From assembly GCF_000308615.1 (NCBI RefSeq), contig NZ_BAGB01000012.1, positions 186,001-250,000 on the forward strand: a stretch of 64,000 nucleotides of DNA, read 5' to 3'. This stretch comes from Nocardia jiangxiensis NBRC 101359. Its GTDB lineage: Bacteria > Actinomycetota > Actinomycetes > Mycobacteriales > Mycobacteriaceae. The notes under the pieces are model-generated. The model did not search any database. It saw only the letters and a program-made list of their open reading frames with translations, and had not been told where the DNA came from. Made by a program: the position numbers and the translations under genes. This document shows, in pieces, positions 8,945-17,025 of the stretch (its first letter is position 1; each line of letters opens with the position of its first letter).

Positions 8945-10918
8945 GTGGGTGAGATCGACGACATCCTCAATGGTCTGACGGACAAGGCCAAGGGTGGGAC
9001 ATTCAGCTTCGACAATTCCATCGCCAGCAATCTGGTCGAATACTGCAGTACGTTGCTGTACACGTTCGACCAGCTCAAGGGGGGTATCGCGCACGCGCAC
9101 AATATACCTGCCTTCAGTTCGGAGCCGTCCGGTTCCAAGCTGGCGGATCAATTCAAGAAGGCTGCGGACGACTACCAGAACGTCTCCATCAAGAGCCATT
9201 ACACCACGGTTTCCAACCTGGCCGAACTGTTCATCAATGCCGGTAAGGTCATCGTCGACGATGATCGCACCACTTCTGGTGTCATCGCGAAATACCAGGA
9301 TCAAAGTGTGTTGAAGCAAGGCTTCAAGGATCAACACACCTTCAGTCAGGACAATACCTGGACGCAGCTGGACTACAGCGGTATTTCCGACAAAGACGCG
9401 GCGGATCAGAAATTCGATACGAAAACCCGAGCTTCGACCTACGGCGATGCGGCGGATGTTGTTTTCAACATGGGCTACAGTCAGAGTGCCGACGGACTGG
9501 TGACCATAAGCCGCTCGAAGAAATTCGACGCGAAATTCGGCGGTCAAACGGAGATCAATGCGCTGAAGGGCGAGATCGGCACCGATCTGGACAAGTCCAA
9601 TTCGTATGTTCCCGAAGACGGTCACATGCTGACGTTGAAGCTCATGAAGGCGCATTACGATTTCGTGGCCGCGAACATCGGCGGGATCGACGACGCTGTG
9701 GGCACCTGGTACGGCGGTGCGAGTTTGCTGGCCAACGCGTTGAGCGACTTTCAATCGGATACCGGCGGCGCCATCAACGGCAAGAACTCCGAAACCATTT
9801 GGCAAGGAGAATCTGCGCAGCAGGCCAAGGCGGCAATTACCAGGTACTGTAGTGAGCTGGCCAAACTTCATACCGCCATGACGGCCATCGGCGACAATCT
9901 GAGAATATCGACAGGTTGGCTACGAGGTCTGCAACCGTATATTCCCCAGTACACCGAAGACGACTGGATCACGCTGTACGGTTATCTCCCGACCTGGGTT
10001 CGGCAGCTTCGGGATATCGCGGCCGACAAATGGAACGACTTCTACGTCAACGGATACAATTTCTCGCGCGACAGTGTTCCGTTGATGCCTCAGGTTGCTC
10101 CGAAACCCCAGGTGTCCACACCCGGCACGCCCGGTAAGCCGTCGAAGCCCTCGACCCCGTCGACTCCTTCCACGCCCTCCGTGCCGTCGACTCCCTCCGT
10201 GCCTTCGACTCCGTCGACTCCTTCCACGCCCGGACCCAGCAGTGCCTACGAGAAGCAGCTGGAGCAGCAGCAGAAGGAACAGGAACAGCAGCAGAAGCAG
10301 CAAGAGGAACAGCAGCAGAAACAGCAGGAACAACAGCAGAAACAGCAAGAGCAGCAACAGAAGGAACAGCAACAGCAGCAGCAGGAACAACAGCAACAGC
10401 AGCAGGAACAGCAGATCGTCCAGACCATGGAGCAGGCGCTGCAGCAGCTCCTGCAACAGGGAATGCAAGCGGCGCAGCAGTTCTTGCAGCTGGGGACGCA
10501 GCAGGGTCAGCAGAGCCAGCTCAAGGATTTGGCCAGCGAGCTCGAGACCCCCGCCTCTTCCGCCCTTGCCGGACTGGAGAAGTCGGCACTGAACGGACTG
10601 GGCGGCGGCGGTGGCGGCGGGGGCGAGGGCGGCCCGAGTTCGCCGTTCTCCTCCGTCGGACAGGCCTCGGCGAAGCTGTTCCCGCGCGCGTCCCTCACCT
10701 CCGCGCTCGGCGAGACCCTCAGCGGGGAAGTGAAGTCGGCGCTGTCCACCAGCGGCAGCGGTATGGGTATGCCGGCCATGAGCCCCATGGGAGCCGCGCA
10801 ACGCGGTGGCCAGAACGACAAGGAGCGCAAGCGCGCCGAATTCCTCGACTCCGAGGAGTGGCTCGACGACGCGCTCGGCAATGCGCCGACCGTCGCCAAA
10901 CCCGTTGTCGAGAAGTGA
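8945..10918 (+). CDS. Large WXG-type ESX substrate with Pro-Ser-Thr and Gln-rich coiled coil
   Basis: I start this 657-residue protein at GTG 8945 because GGAG sits six bases upstream; a GTG at 8936 has no such site. The first 350 residues are helical. A WXG turn, TIWQGESAQQAKAAI, near residue 280 is typical of WXG100 folds. Next come PSTPSTPSVPST repeats, a highly charged Gln/Glu/Lys run predicted to form a coiled coil, a Gly-rich linker, and a tail KRAEFLDSEEWLDDAL...KPVVEK. That tail parallels the C-terminus of the large substrate ending at 4755, as does a KLFPRA block before it. Its neighbour on the other strand is an EspG-like chaperone. It is probably an exported substrate. Confidence 0.8.
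   Translation: MGEIDDILNGLTDKAKGGTFSFDNSIASNLVEYCSTLLYTFDQLKGGIAHAHNIPAFSSEPSGSKLADQFKKAADDYQNVSIKSHYTTVSNLAELFINAGKVIVDDDRTTSGVIAKYQDQSVLKQGFKDQHTFSQDNTWTQLDYSGISDKDAADQKFDTKTRASTYGDAADVVFNMGYSQSADGLVTISRSKKFDAKFGGQTEINALKGEIGTDLDKSNSYVPEDGHMLTLKLMKAHYDFVAANIGGIDDAVGTWYGGASLLANALSDFQSDTGGAINGKNSETIWQGESAQQAKAAITRYCSELAKLHTAMTAIGDNLRISTGWLRGLQPYIPQYTEDDWITLYGYLPTWVRQLRDIAADKWNDFYVNGYNFSRDSVPLMPQVAPKPQVSTPGTPGKPSKPSTPSTPSTPSVPSTPSVPSTPSTPSTPGPSSAYEKQLEQQQKEQEQQQKQQEEQQQKQQEQQQKQQEQQQKEQQQQQQEQQQQQQEQQIVQTMEQALQQLLQQGMQAAQQFLQLGTQQGQQSQLKDLASELETPASSALAGLEKSALNGLGGGGGGGGEGGPSSPFSSVGQASAKLFPRASLTSALGETLSGEVKSALSTSGSGMGMPAMSPMGAAQRGGQNDKERKRAEFLDSEEWLDDALGNAPTVAKPVVEK
10135..10425 (+). repeat. 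Pro-Ser-Thr repeats followed by Gln-rich CAG/CAA tract
   Basis: The first part encodes repeated Pro-Ser-Thr triplets. The second part is a long run of CAG/CAA codons interspersed with GAG and AAG, encoding QQQEQQQKQ-type sequence. The tract lies within the substrate gene and is prone to replication slippage. Confidence 0.8.
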
Positions 10919-10955
10919 CTCTCGACCGGTCCGTACGAGCTGATGGGATTGTGAT

Positions 10956-11399
10956 ATGAGCGCCGACGATTCGGGTTTCGAGATGGATTCCGTTGTGGGC
11001 GAGGGGATTCTGGGCGAGGAGCCGGTGCGCGAGGATTCGGGCGAGGAGAGTCCGGTCGACGAGCAGGCGCAACCGGAGCTGGTGGAGTGGACCGCGGCCA
11101 ACCGGACCGGGTCGATTTCGGTGTGGACCACCGAACAGGGTCTGCCGCTGGGGATTTCGGTCGATCCAGCCGAATTGCGGCGGGATCCACAGGCTTTGGC
11201 GGCCGAGGTGTTGCGGCTGTGCAAACAGGCGGCCAACCGTGCGGCGCTGGCGCGGCGGGCGGAGTTCGAGGAGGCCGGGGTCGCGCCCGAGGCGTTGCGC
11301 CGGATGGGGCTGCCCACTCCCGCGGAGGTCGCGCAGAGCGAGCTCCTGGAGGAGGACGAGTACGAGACCGAGCCGGAGAGCTGGCTGCGGTCCGTCTGA
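10956..11399 (+). CDS. YbaB/EbfC-like small protein of the ESX locus
   Basis: This 147-residue protein has an acidic N-terminus (1-60) followed by a YbaB-like half: ISVWTTEQGLPLGISVDPAEL, then ALAAEVLRLCKQAANRAALARRAEFE. YbaB/EbfC proteins are small dimeric nucleoid-associated proteins, and related domains recur in actinobacterial type VII loci with unknown role. It follows the large substrate gene by 37 bases and precedes a second YbaB-like gene, so all three are probably cotranscribed. The assignment rests on pattern only. Confidence 0.6.
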   Translation: MSADDSGFEMDSVVGEGILGEEPVREDSGEESPVDEQAQPELVEWTAANRTGSISVWTTEQGLPLGISVDPAELRRDPQALAAEVLRLCKQAANRAALARRAEFEEAGVAPEALRRMGLPTPAEVAQSELLEEDEYETEPESWLRSV

Positions 11400-11445
11400 G
11401 ACGGTTCGGCCTGTTCGAGCGACGAAAACCCTTGTGAGGAGCGTC

Positions 11446-11748
11446 ATGTACGAATCGATGGACGAGCTCGAGGCCAGCGTGCGCCGACGGCTGTACCGGC
11501 TGCGTGACCTCGGTGACGAGATGGCCGGCGTGCGCGCCCGCGAGACCGCGCCGGACGAATCGATGACCGTCGAGGTCGACGGCAACGGCGCGATCGTGGA
11601 TCTTCAACTGTCCGAGTCGATTTCGCGGATGACGCCGGAGCAGTTCGAGAGCACTCTGGTGACTACCTCGTATGCCGCTGCGCGCCAAGCCTTTGCCGAA
11701 CGTGCCGATCTGGTCAATACCTTCAATGACGAGGTTGCAAGCTGGTGA
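11446..11748 (+). CDS. YbaB/EbfC-like small protein of the ESX locus
   Basis: This 100-residue protein begins at ATG 11446, just after GAGGAG. The layout is the YbaB one: an N-terminal helix (MDELEASVRRRLYRLRDLGDEM), a beta strand pair with MTVEVDGNGAIVDLQL, then a helix with MTPEQFESTLVTTSYAAARQAF. It is shorter than, and looks like a partner of, the preceding gene, with which it may form a heterodimer. DNA binding or chaperoning of ESX substrates would be inference. Confidence 0.65.
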   Translation: MYESMDELEASVRRRLYRLRDLGDEMAGVRARETAPDESMTVEVDGNGAIVDLQLSESISRMTPEQFESTLVTTSYAAARQAFAERADLVNTFNDEVASW

Positions 11749-11871
11749 ACTTCTGGCCCATGGCCAGGCCCCCGAGACTCGAGGGCAGCAATTGCGTAGC
11801 GCGATGAGCGCGGGTCCGCTTACCATTGATGGCAAGTAAGGATTTTCGTCACCGGATCGGGGTTTTTTACA

Positions 11872-12177
11872 ATGGAGCCTTTTGTCACAGTCCCGGATGC
11901 CATCCGCGGATACGGTGCGTCCTCGGCGTCGATGGCGACGACCATCGCCACGGTCGGCAATGTCGATCAGGCCGCCACGGTCGGTGCGGCGGTGCCGGTG
12001 TTCGGGCTGATCGGCCAGGACTTCCTGGCGGCGTTCGCCTATGCGCAGGCCAACCACATCTCGTCGGTCAACGAGCTGGCTTCCGTGCACGCGGGCACCG
12101 CGCTGGCCGCCTTCACGGCCGCGGACCACTATCAGCTCACCGACGACGACTCTGCCGCACACATCGGCTCGGTCTGA
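11872..12177 (+). CDS. EspC/EspF-like small ESX secretion-associated protein (DUF2580 type)
   Basis: This 101-residue helical protein contains GQDFLAAFAYAQANHI, SVNELASVHAGTALAAF and a final YQLTDDD segment. The layout is that of EspC/EspF-type proteins (DUF2580), in which a WXG-free helical hairpin ends with a Y-x3-D-like export signal; here Tyr is followed three residues later by Asp. The gene lies five bases before a longer Ala/Pro-rich gene, recalling the paired EspF-EspE and EspA-EspC genes of mycobacterial ESX-1. A role as co-secreted substrate is inferred. Confidence 0.7.
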   Translation: MEPFVTVPDAIRGYGASSASMATTIATVGNVDQAATVGAAVPVFGLIGQDFLAAFAYAQANHISSVNELASVHAGTALAAFTAADHYQLTDDDSAAHIGSV

Positions 12178-12182
12178 GTCCG

Positions 12183-13718
12183 ATGAACGCGCCGATCGAC
12201 CCCAGCATCTCGGAACTGCTGCGGGGTAGCTCACTGGCGCCCATGATGGATCAGCCGGTGAGCCACATCCTGCACAGCATGGGATTGCCGCAGCTGCCTG
12301 CCATTCCGCCGCTGCCGCCCCTACCGGGGCTGCCGCCGATGCCGGTGATCGACCTGACGGCGATCGTCCGGCCGCTGACGGATATGGCCTCGAGTTTCGG
12401 CACCGGCCAGTTCGGTGGCGCGGGAGTGCATCCCGCGGTGGGCGTCGCTCCGGCTCCCGCGCCGACCACCAGCAATCCGGTGAACAACCCTGCGGCACAG
12501 AACAATTCGCCAGCACCACAGGCGAGCAAGCCGCAGGCCGCCGCGCCGCAGCCCGCGACGCCGGGCGCGCCCGCGGGCAACAACGCACCGGGCTCGCCGA
12601 CCGCGGCGCAGCCGAATGTCGATCCCACCCAGGTACTCACGGCGATCACTACCGGTCTGCAGACCGCCATGCAACTCGGCATGTCGGCGCTGCAGGTGGT
12701 GATGCAGATGTGGCAGGGCCAGGGCGCGCAGCAGGCGGCCTCGACGGGTGCGCAGGCGCGGGCGTCCGGCAGCCAGCTGGCCACCCAGAGCACCGGGCAG
12801 AAGGCAATTCTCGGCGCGGGTGCGACCTCGGTCTTCACCGGCGGTGCGCTGATGGCGACCGTGATGGGCAAGTACATGACCACGATGGCGCTCACCGCAC
12901 CGGCCCTGTCGGTGCCCGGCGGCGCGGCATTCATGGTCGCCGAGACCGCCGAGGCCATCGCCGAGGCGCTCGCGGTCATCACCAAGACGCGCGTGGAGCT
13001 GACGATCCACTCGGCCAACATGACCGAGGCCGGTCAGAAGGTCGAGGTCAGTTCCACACCGACCGGCGTCAACGCGGCGTCCCAGGCGTCCACCGCCGCG
13101 GATACCGCGGCAGCCTCGTCCAGTTCGTCCACCAGCGAGCTGCAGCAGCTCATGCAGATGATCTCGCCGGTGGGTCAATTGCTCACCACCGGAGTGCAAT
13201 CGGCGACACAGCTGGGGGAGGCGGCGAAGACGCTCATCCCCGGTGTGTCCGCAACGCCCACGGCCGCTTCGGCTTCGGCGGACAAGACCGCGCTGGGTGC
13301 GTACAAGGGCTCGGATCCGAAGAGTTCCTCCGCCGCAGGCGGCGGCGGGGCCGGCGGTGTCGCCGCAGTTCCCGCGACGCCGCTCACCCCGTACATCGGC
13401 ACCCAACTGGCCGGTGGATCCACCTTCGGCCCCGGCGGTGCCGCGGCTGCCGAGGCGCTGGCGGCCGAGCCGGTGGCGACCTCGACGCCGATGTCCGCCA
13501 CCAGCCCGATGGTGCCGATGGCCGGTGCGGGCGCCGCCGCGGCGGCTGCCCGGGGCATCGGCGGCGCGGGCGATGCCGATGGCGGCGTGAACAGCAATCT
13601 GGTCACCGGGGTTAACGGCGATGAAGTCGTCGGCGATCTCAATGGTGCGACGCTGCCAGTGGTCGGGGCCTACGTGCGGGCCGTGGAAGCGCCACCCGAC
13701 AAAGAATTGACGTTGTGA
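12183..13718 (+). CDS. Ala/Pro-rich ESX-associated protein, possible EspA/EspE-like partner
   Basis: The 511-residue protein starts at ATG 12183, five bases after the EspC-like gene. It has a proline run (PPLPPLPGLPPMP, about residues 40-55), a Pro/Ala/Asn-rich linker, a hydrophobic central part (about 215-270: ATSVFTGGALMATVMGKY, GGAAFMVAETAEAIAEAL) that may form membrane-active helices, then Ser/Ala-rich sequence and a Gly/Ala-rich tail. No sequence motif identifies it with certainty. Its size and its pairing with an EspC/F-like gene suggest an EspA/EspE-like substrate. Confidence 0.6.
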   Translation: MNAPIDPSISELLRGSSLAPMMDQPVSHILHSMGLPQLPAIPPLPPLPGLPPMPVIDLTAIVRPLTDMASSFGTGQFGGAGVHPAVGVAPAPAPTTSNPVNNPAAQNNSPAPQASKPQAAAPQPATPGAPAGNNAPGSPTAAQPNVDPTQVLTAITTGLQTAMQLGMSALQVVMQMWQGQGAQQAASTGAQARASGSQLATQSTGQKAILGAGATSVFTGGALMATVMGKYMTTMALTAPALSVPGGAAFMVAETAEAIAEALAVITKTRVELTIHSANMTEAGQKVEVSSTPTGVNAASQASTAADTAAASSSSSTSELQQLMQMISPVGQLLTTGVQSATQLGEAAKTLIPGVSATPTAASASADKTALGAYKGSDPKSSSAAGGGGAGGVAAVPATPLTPYIGTQLAGGSTFGPGGAAAAEALAAEPVATSTPMSATSPMVPMAGAGAAAAAARGIGGAGDADGGVNSNLVTGVNGDEVVGDLNGATLPVVGAYVRAVEAPPDKELTL

Positions 13719-13752
13719 TGGTGCAGCGGAAACCAATTGTGGAGGGATCGTC

Positions 13753-14079
13753 ATGACAGACAACAAATTCGACGGGCTCTATTTCAGCCCGGCCGCCGCG
13801 ACCGACGCCGCGGGCCGCCTGGACGCACTGGCCCAGCGCCTGCAGCAGGAGCTGCAGACCAGCAAGCCCACACTGACCGTACCGGCCGCCGGGGCCGACG
13901 AGGTCTCCGTGCGTGCGGCCCACACGATGAACGAGGTCGGGGGCTCGTTCTCCACCAGTGCCGACGCCGGCGTACTCGAACTGCAGAAGATGGCTGCCTC
14001 GCTGCGGGCTCAGGTCACGCATTTCGGCCGGGTCGAGAGCGAGAACAGCACCGGGATCGAGCAGGCGCGGTCGGTCTAG
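13753..14079 (+). CDS. PE-family protein
   Basis: This 108-residue protein has the PE-domain layout: FSPAAATDAAGRLDALAQRL, then LTVPAAGADEVSVRAAHTMN, and a second helix with AGVLELQKMAASLRAQ. PE proteins pair with PPE proteins and are exported by ESX systems. The PPE gene begins on the base after this stop codon (TAG then ATG), and an EspG-like gene follows the PPE gene. The three form a coupled PE-PPE-EspG cassette. Confidence 0.85.
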   Translation: MTDNKFDGLYFSPAAATDAAGRLDALAQRLQQELQTSKPTLTVPAAGADEVSVRAAHTMNEVGGSFSTSADAGVLELQKMAASLRAQVTHFGRVESENSTGIEQARSV

Positions 14080-15081
14080 ATGATCGAGCCACCGCAGCCC
14101 GGTTTCACCGGGGTCGTCTGGGAGGCGCGCGAACCCGACCAGCTCGCACGCGATCTCGATACCGGCCCCGGTCCGCTTCCGATGGCCGAGGCCGGTGCCA
14201 CCTGGTCCCGTCTGGCGACCACCTTCGGGGCTGCGGCGGCCGAGTACGAGGCGATCATCGTCAGCCTGCGCGGTGCGTGGCAGTCGGCGACCAGTGCCGG
14301 TGTGCACGACCGTGTTTCGGCGCTGCGTGATTGGCTGGCCGGCGCCGCGCAGGCGGCGGCCGCCAATGCCGCCAAGGCCGAGGAACACGCCGCGGCCAAT
14401 GAGCTCGCCCGCCTGACGATGCCGAATATGGCTGATATCAAGGCGATTCTGGAAGCGCAGCAGATGTTGCAGCAGATCGGCATCTCGCTGGGCGCGCCGA
14501 TCCAGGCGATCGCGGCGGTCACCGATACGAATTCGGATATGGCCAAGGCCACCGCATCTCGGGTGATGCGCATCTACGAGGCGGCCACCGAACCGCTGGC
14601 CACCCCGTGGGTGCAGGATCATCCGCCGGTGTTGAGCGCCGGAACGGCGCTGGCGGCCGAGCAGGCCAGTGCCCAGGCGCCGAAACTGCCCGAGCCAGAG
14701 GGTGTTCCGGTGTTGCCGCCGAGCTTCGATCCCGCGACGTTCGCCATCGCACCGCCGGTCAAGACCGCTTATCGCGCACCGTCTTTCGTGGAATCGGCGA
14801 CCACGGCCGAGGAGGCCGCGGAGGTCGTTCCGGCCTCGGCGACCACCGGCGCGAGCCAGATCCCCGCCGGCGGTGTCCCGGGCGCGGTCGCCCCGGCCGC
14901 GGCGGCGGGTTCGGCCCTGCAGAACGACGAGCATCGCGCCGGAATCGCCGTCGAGGGTGCGGACGCGGTCGGCCTCGACAACGGAATCGTCAGTGCCCCG
15001 GCAGTTCTCGGCGGTTCTTCGGCCGCGCCGCAGCAGGCGGCGAAGCCCGTGCCGGATACCGCCCAGCCCGGGGCGGCCTGA
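14080..15081 (+). CDS. PPE-family protein
   Basis: The 333-residue protein opens with PPQPGFTGVVWEAREP and contains AGATWSRLATTFGAAAAEYEAII and LRGAWQSATSAGVHDRV, the helical PPE-domain pattern with a WXS/WXG-like turn. The domain spans about residues 1-170. The rest is Ala/Pro-rich, including a probable EspG-binding tip region within the domain. It abuts the PE gene with no spacer and overlaps the following EspG gene by one base (TGATG). It is presumably exported as a PE-PPE heterodimer. Confidence 0.85.
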   Translation: MIEPPQPGFTGVVWEAREPDQLARDLDTGPGPLPMAEAGATWSRLATTFGAAAAEYEAIIVSLRGAWQSATSAGVHDRVSALRDWLAGAAQAAAANAAKAEEHAAANELARLTMPNMADIKAILEAQQMLQQIGISLGAPIQAIAAVTDTNSDMAKATASRVMRIYEAATEPLATPWVQDHPPVLSAGTALAAEQASAQAPKLPEPEGVPVLPPSFDPATFAIAPPVKTAYRAPSFVESATTAEEAAEVVPASATTGASQIPAGGVPGAVAPAAAAGSALQNDEHRAGIAVEGADAVGLDNGIVSAPAVLGGSSAAPQQAAKPVPDTAQPGAA

Positions 15082-15908
15082 TGACGACGCTCACCAACGA
15101 CGGCCTGTTCGCGGTGGCCGAACGTCTCGGCGTGCAGACGCTGCCGTTGGTACTTGCCGTTGCACCGCACCATGATTCGTACGCCGACTGGCAGGCCGCC
15201 CAGCAGGAGGCGGTCGCCGGTCTGACCGACGACGGGGTGTTCGACTCCTACGGCGAGGTGAGTTCGGATCTGGCGCAGGCGTTCTTCGTGCTGGCACAAC
15301 CCGAGCGCGAACTGGTCGCGCGGATCTATCGCGTCCCGCCGAATCGTGCCGGCGACGAAACCGCCGCCCCGGCCGACGTGGTGCGAGTGTGCTTGGCGCG
15401 CAGGGGAGAAGACCACGCGATCGCGGTGCGCACGGGCGACGATTTCGAGCTGCAGACCTTCTGGTCCGACGGTTCGGGCGCTTCGCTGGCGCGTCCGCTG
15501 TTCGGTGCGCTCGGTGCGTGCGCACCGGCACAGATTCCCGATTTCAATGTGCCGTCACAGGATCTGGGCGAGCGGCTCAGCGAGGCGAGCACCGCCATCG
15601 AGTACGCCGACGCCTGTTATGCGCTCGGGGTACCCGATCGGGAGGCCACCATTCTCGGTCTGGCCTTCGAATCATGTTATGCCTACGCCGAAATCGTCGC
15701 TTACACTCACGAGGACGGCATAGCCACCCGGACGCCGGGTGCTGTCGCGGTGTACGACACCGGCCGCGGCCGGATTATCGCCATTCCGGCGCTGGCGCCC
15801 GATCAACAGTCTTGGTCGACGGTCACACCGGGTACGGATCACCGGATCGCTCAGGCGATTTCGGCGCTGATCCAGTTGCTGCCCGGGGAAAGGTGGCTGC
15901 GGCTATAA
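15081..15908 (+). CDS. EspG-like ESX chaperone of the PE-PPE pair (3 of 3)
   Basis: The ATG at 15081 overlaps the PPE stop as TGATG, giving a 275-residue product. It shows the EspG layout: LAQAFFVLAQPERELVARIY, VVRVCLARRGEDHAIAVRTGDDFEL, and near the end TRTPGAVAVYDTGRGRIIAIPAL. That last block matches the late FGPRG-type block of the other two EspG-like proteins. EspG3 and EspG5 of mycobacteria bind the tip of the PPE partner, so translational coupling to the PPE gene fits. It is the most divergent of the three EspG-like proteins here. Confidence 0.8.
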   Translation: MTTLTNDGLFAVAERLGVQTLPLVLAVAPHHDSYADWQAAQQEAVAGLTDDGVFDSYGEVSSDLAQAFFVLAQPERELVARIYRVPPNRAGDETAAPADVVRVCLARRGEDHAIAVRTGDDFELQTFWSDGSGASLARPLFGALGACAPAQIPDFNVPSQDLGERLSEASTAIEYADACYALGVPDREATILGLAFESCYAYAEIVAYTHEDGIATRTPGAVAVYDTGRGRIIAIPALAPDQQSWSTVTPGTDHRIAQAISALIQLLPGERWLRL

Positions 15909-15920
15909 GTTCTGAAATAT

Positions 15921-15953
15921 GTCCGGAAGTCTTCTATTCTGAAGAAGTCGGAC
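15921..15953. promoter_or_regulatory. Imperfect hairpin upstream of the WXG100 pair
   Basis: GTCCGGAAGTCTTC and GAAGAAGTCGGAC form an imperfect inverted repeat between the EspG-like gene and the first WXG100 gene. It may be a weak terminator or an mRNA-processing site that lets the WXG100 mRNA accumulate separately. Confidence 0.4.
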
Positions 15954-15994
15954 GATCTCCGAGTAGCAGTAAACCGTGATGAAAGGTTGGGAAA

Positions 15995-16273
15995 ATGGCA
16001 GGCGCAGTTGGTCTTGATAAGGCCGCCATCGAGAAGGTGGCCGGCGACATGGACACCTCGATCACTAACATCCGTAACCACATTCAGAAGATCGAAGATG
16101 CCGCCGATGCGGCCAAGGCCGGCTGGCACGGCGATGCGAACGCCTCGTTCGTGAAGGCCGCCAACTCGTGGCACGAGGAGGCCGAGACCCTCAAGGCCAA
16201 CCTCACCGCGCTGCACCAGGCCGTCATCGACGGCAAGAACAAGCTGCTGTCGATGGACCAGGGCAACGCCTGA
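15995..16273 (+). CDS. WXG100 protein, EsxB/CFP-10-like
   Basis: This 92-residue protein is a classical WXG100 member with the turn GWHGDANASF between two helices. WXG100 proteins dimerise with a partner and are the hallmark substrates of ESX machines. AAAGG lies nine bases before the ATG. The second WXG100 gene follows after 76 bases that contain a short GCGGCA-ATTC-TGCCGC hairpin and a strong ribosome binding site. The C-terminus ends QGNA without a clear Y-x3-D/E signal. Confidence 0.9.
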   Translation: MAGAVGLDKAAIEKVAGDMDTSITNIRNHIQKIEDAADAAKAGWHGDANASFVKAANSWHEEAETLKANLTALHQAVIDGKNKLLSMDQGNA

Positions 16274-16349
16274 TCATCCGTTGCGGCCACTTGCCGGCGC
16301 AGCGGCAATTCTGCCGCACTCCATTACTTCCCGATGAGGAGATACATCC

Positions 16350-16646
16350 ATGAGCGATATCCTTTACGACCCCGCCACGATGAACACGCTGTACGACGAC
16401 CTGAACCACTCGGGTTCGCAGCTCAAGGCAGAGGGCCAGAACCTCGAGCAGAACGCCACCGCGTTCCACAACGCCCTGCAGGGTGACAACGCGTCGTCCA
16501 GCTTCGACTCGGTGCACAAGAAGTGGTCGGACGAGTTCAGCCAGCACCTGGGCGTGCTCGACCAGCTGTCCAACTCGGTGGAGGAGGCGCTGCACCGCGC
16601 GCTGTCCGCCGACTCCGCCGTCGGTCAGGGCTTCGAGGTCTTCTGA
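16350..16646 (+). CDS. WXG100 partner protein, EsxA/ESAT-6-like
   Basis: This 98-residue helical protein, ILYDPATMNTLYDDL...FHNALQGDNASSSFDSVHKKWSDEF, has the WXG100 length and helical hairpin pattern. The central turn is QGDNASSSF rather than WXG, and the Trp appears later in VHKKWSDEF. It follows GAGGAGATACATCC and pairs with the upstream WXG100 gene, presumably as an obligate dimer. A perfect-to-wobble hairpin terminates the unit. Confidence 0.85.
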   Translation: MSDILYDPATMNTLYDDLNHSGSQLKAEGQNLEQNATAFHNALQGDNASSSFDSVHKKWSDEFSQHLGVLDQLSNSVEEALHRALSADSAVGQGFEVF

Positions 16647-16666
16647 TTCACGGTTGCGCTACACGA

Positions 16667-16700
16667 ACGGCCGCTCGGAGTAGATCCTCCGGGCGGCCGT
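16667..16700. terminator. Hairpin after the WXG100 pair
   Basis: ACGGCCGCTCGGAG and CTCCGGGCGGCCGT form a 14-bp stem with one G-U wobble around a six-base loop, 20 bases past the stop codon. Confidence 0.8.
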
Positions 16701-17025
16701 CGGCGTTTCGTCTATCCCGCCGGGCCGCGCGATATCCTCGCGCGGCCTGTTCTGTTGTCCGGCAGCATAATTACCTGACCCCGCCGTATCCGGTCCGCGG
16801 TAACGCCGGGGTGCGCCGGTTCGTGATTCCGTGCGCATTCGGTGATGCGCGAACATCGATATTCTTCCAAGCACTGAAATATCGGGTGTGAGATACGGTT
16901 TCCCGGCGATGTCACAATCCTGAACGGCCGCTGACTTTTTCGTTCACATATGTGGCGAAGCGTTCACATACGTGACAGATTCGGAAAACGTCGGCACTTC
17001 GCTATTCCCGCCGCGTCACCGGAAT
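16701..17025. other. Convergent intergenic region without a recognised gene
   Basis: The 325 bases between the terminator after the WXG100 pair and the stop of the minus-strand eccE gene are relatively AT-richer and hold no convincing coding frame. The right end carries the tandem 20-bp repeat listed separately. On the minus strand, TTGTGA and TATCTC about 16 bases apart resemble a weak promoter. A small RNA is possible. Confidence 0.4.
16941..16974. promoter_or_regulatory. Tandem operator-like repeat CGTTCACATAYGTG
   Basis: CGTTCACATATGTG at 16941-16954 is repeated as CGTTCACATACGTG at 16961-16974, exactly 20 bases apart (about two helical turns). The first copy contains the palindrome CACATATGTG. 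This is the arrangement of tandem regulator-binding sites, but it lies between convergent genes. Confidence 0.5.

Noticed and set aside
9920..12588. Long minus-strand open frames opposite the Gln-rich and PE/EspC arm
   Set aside because: Leu runs and Arg/Pro-rich products are reverse reads of CAG and GC-rich codons. The plus-strand genes have good starts, spacing and family matches.
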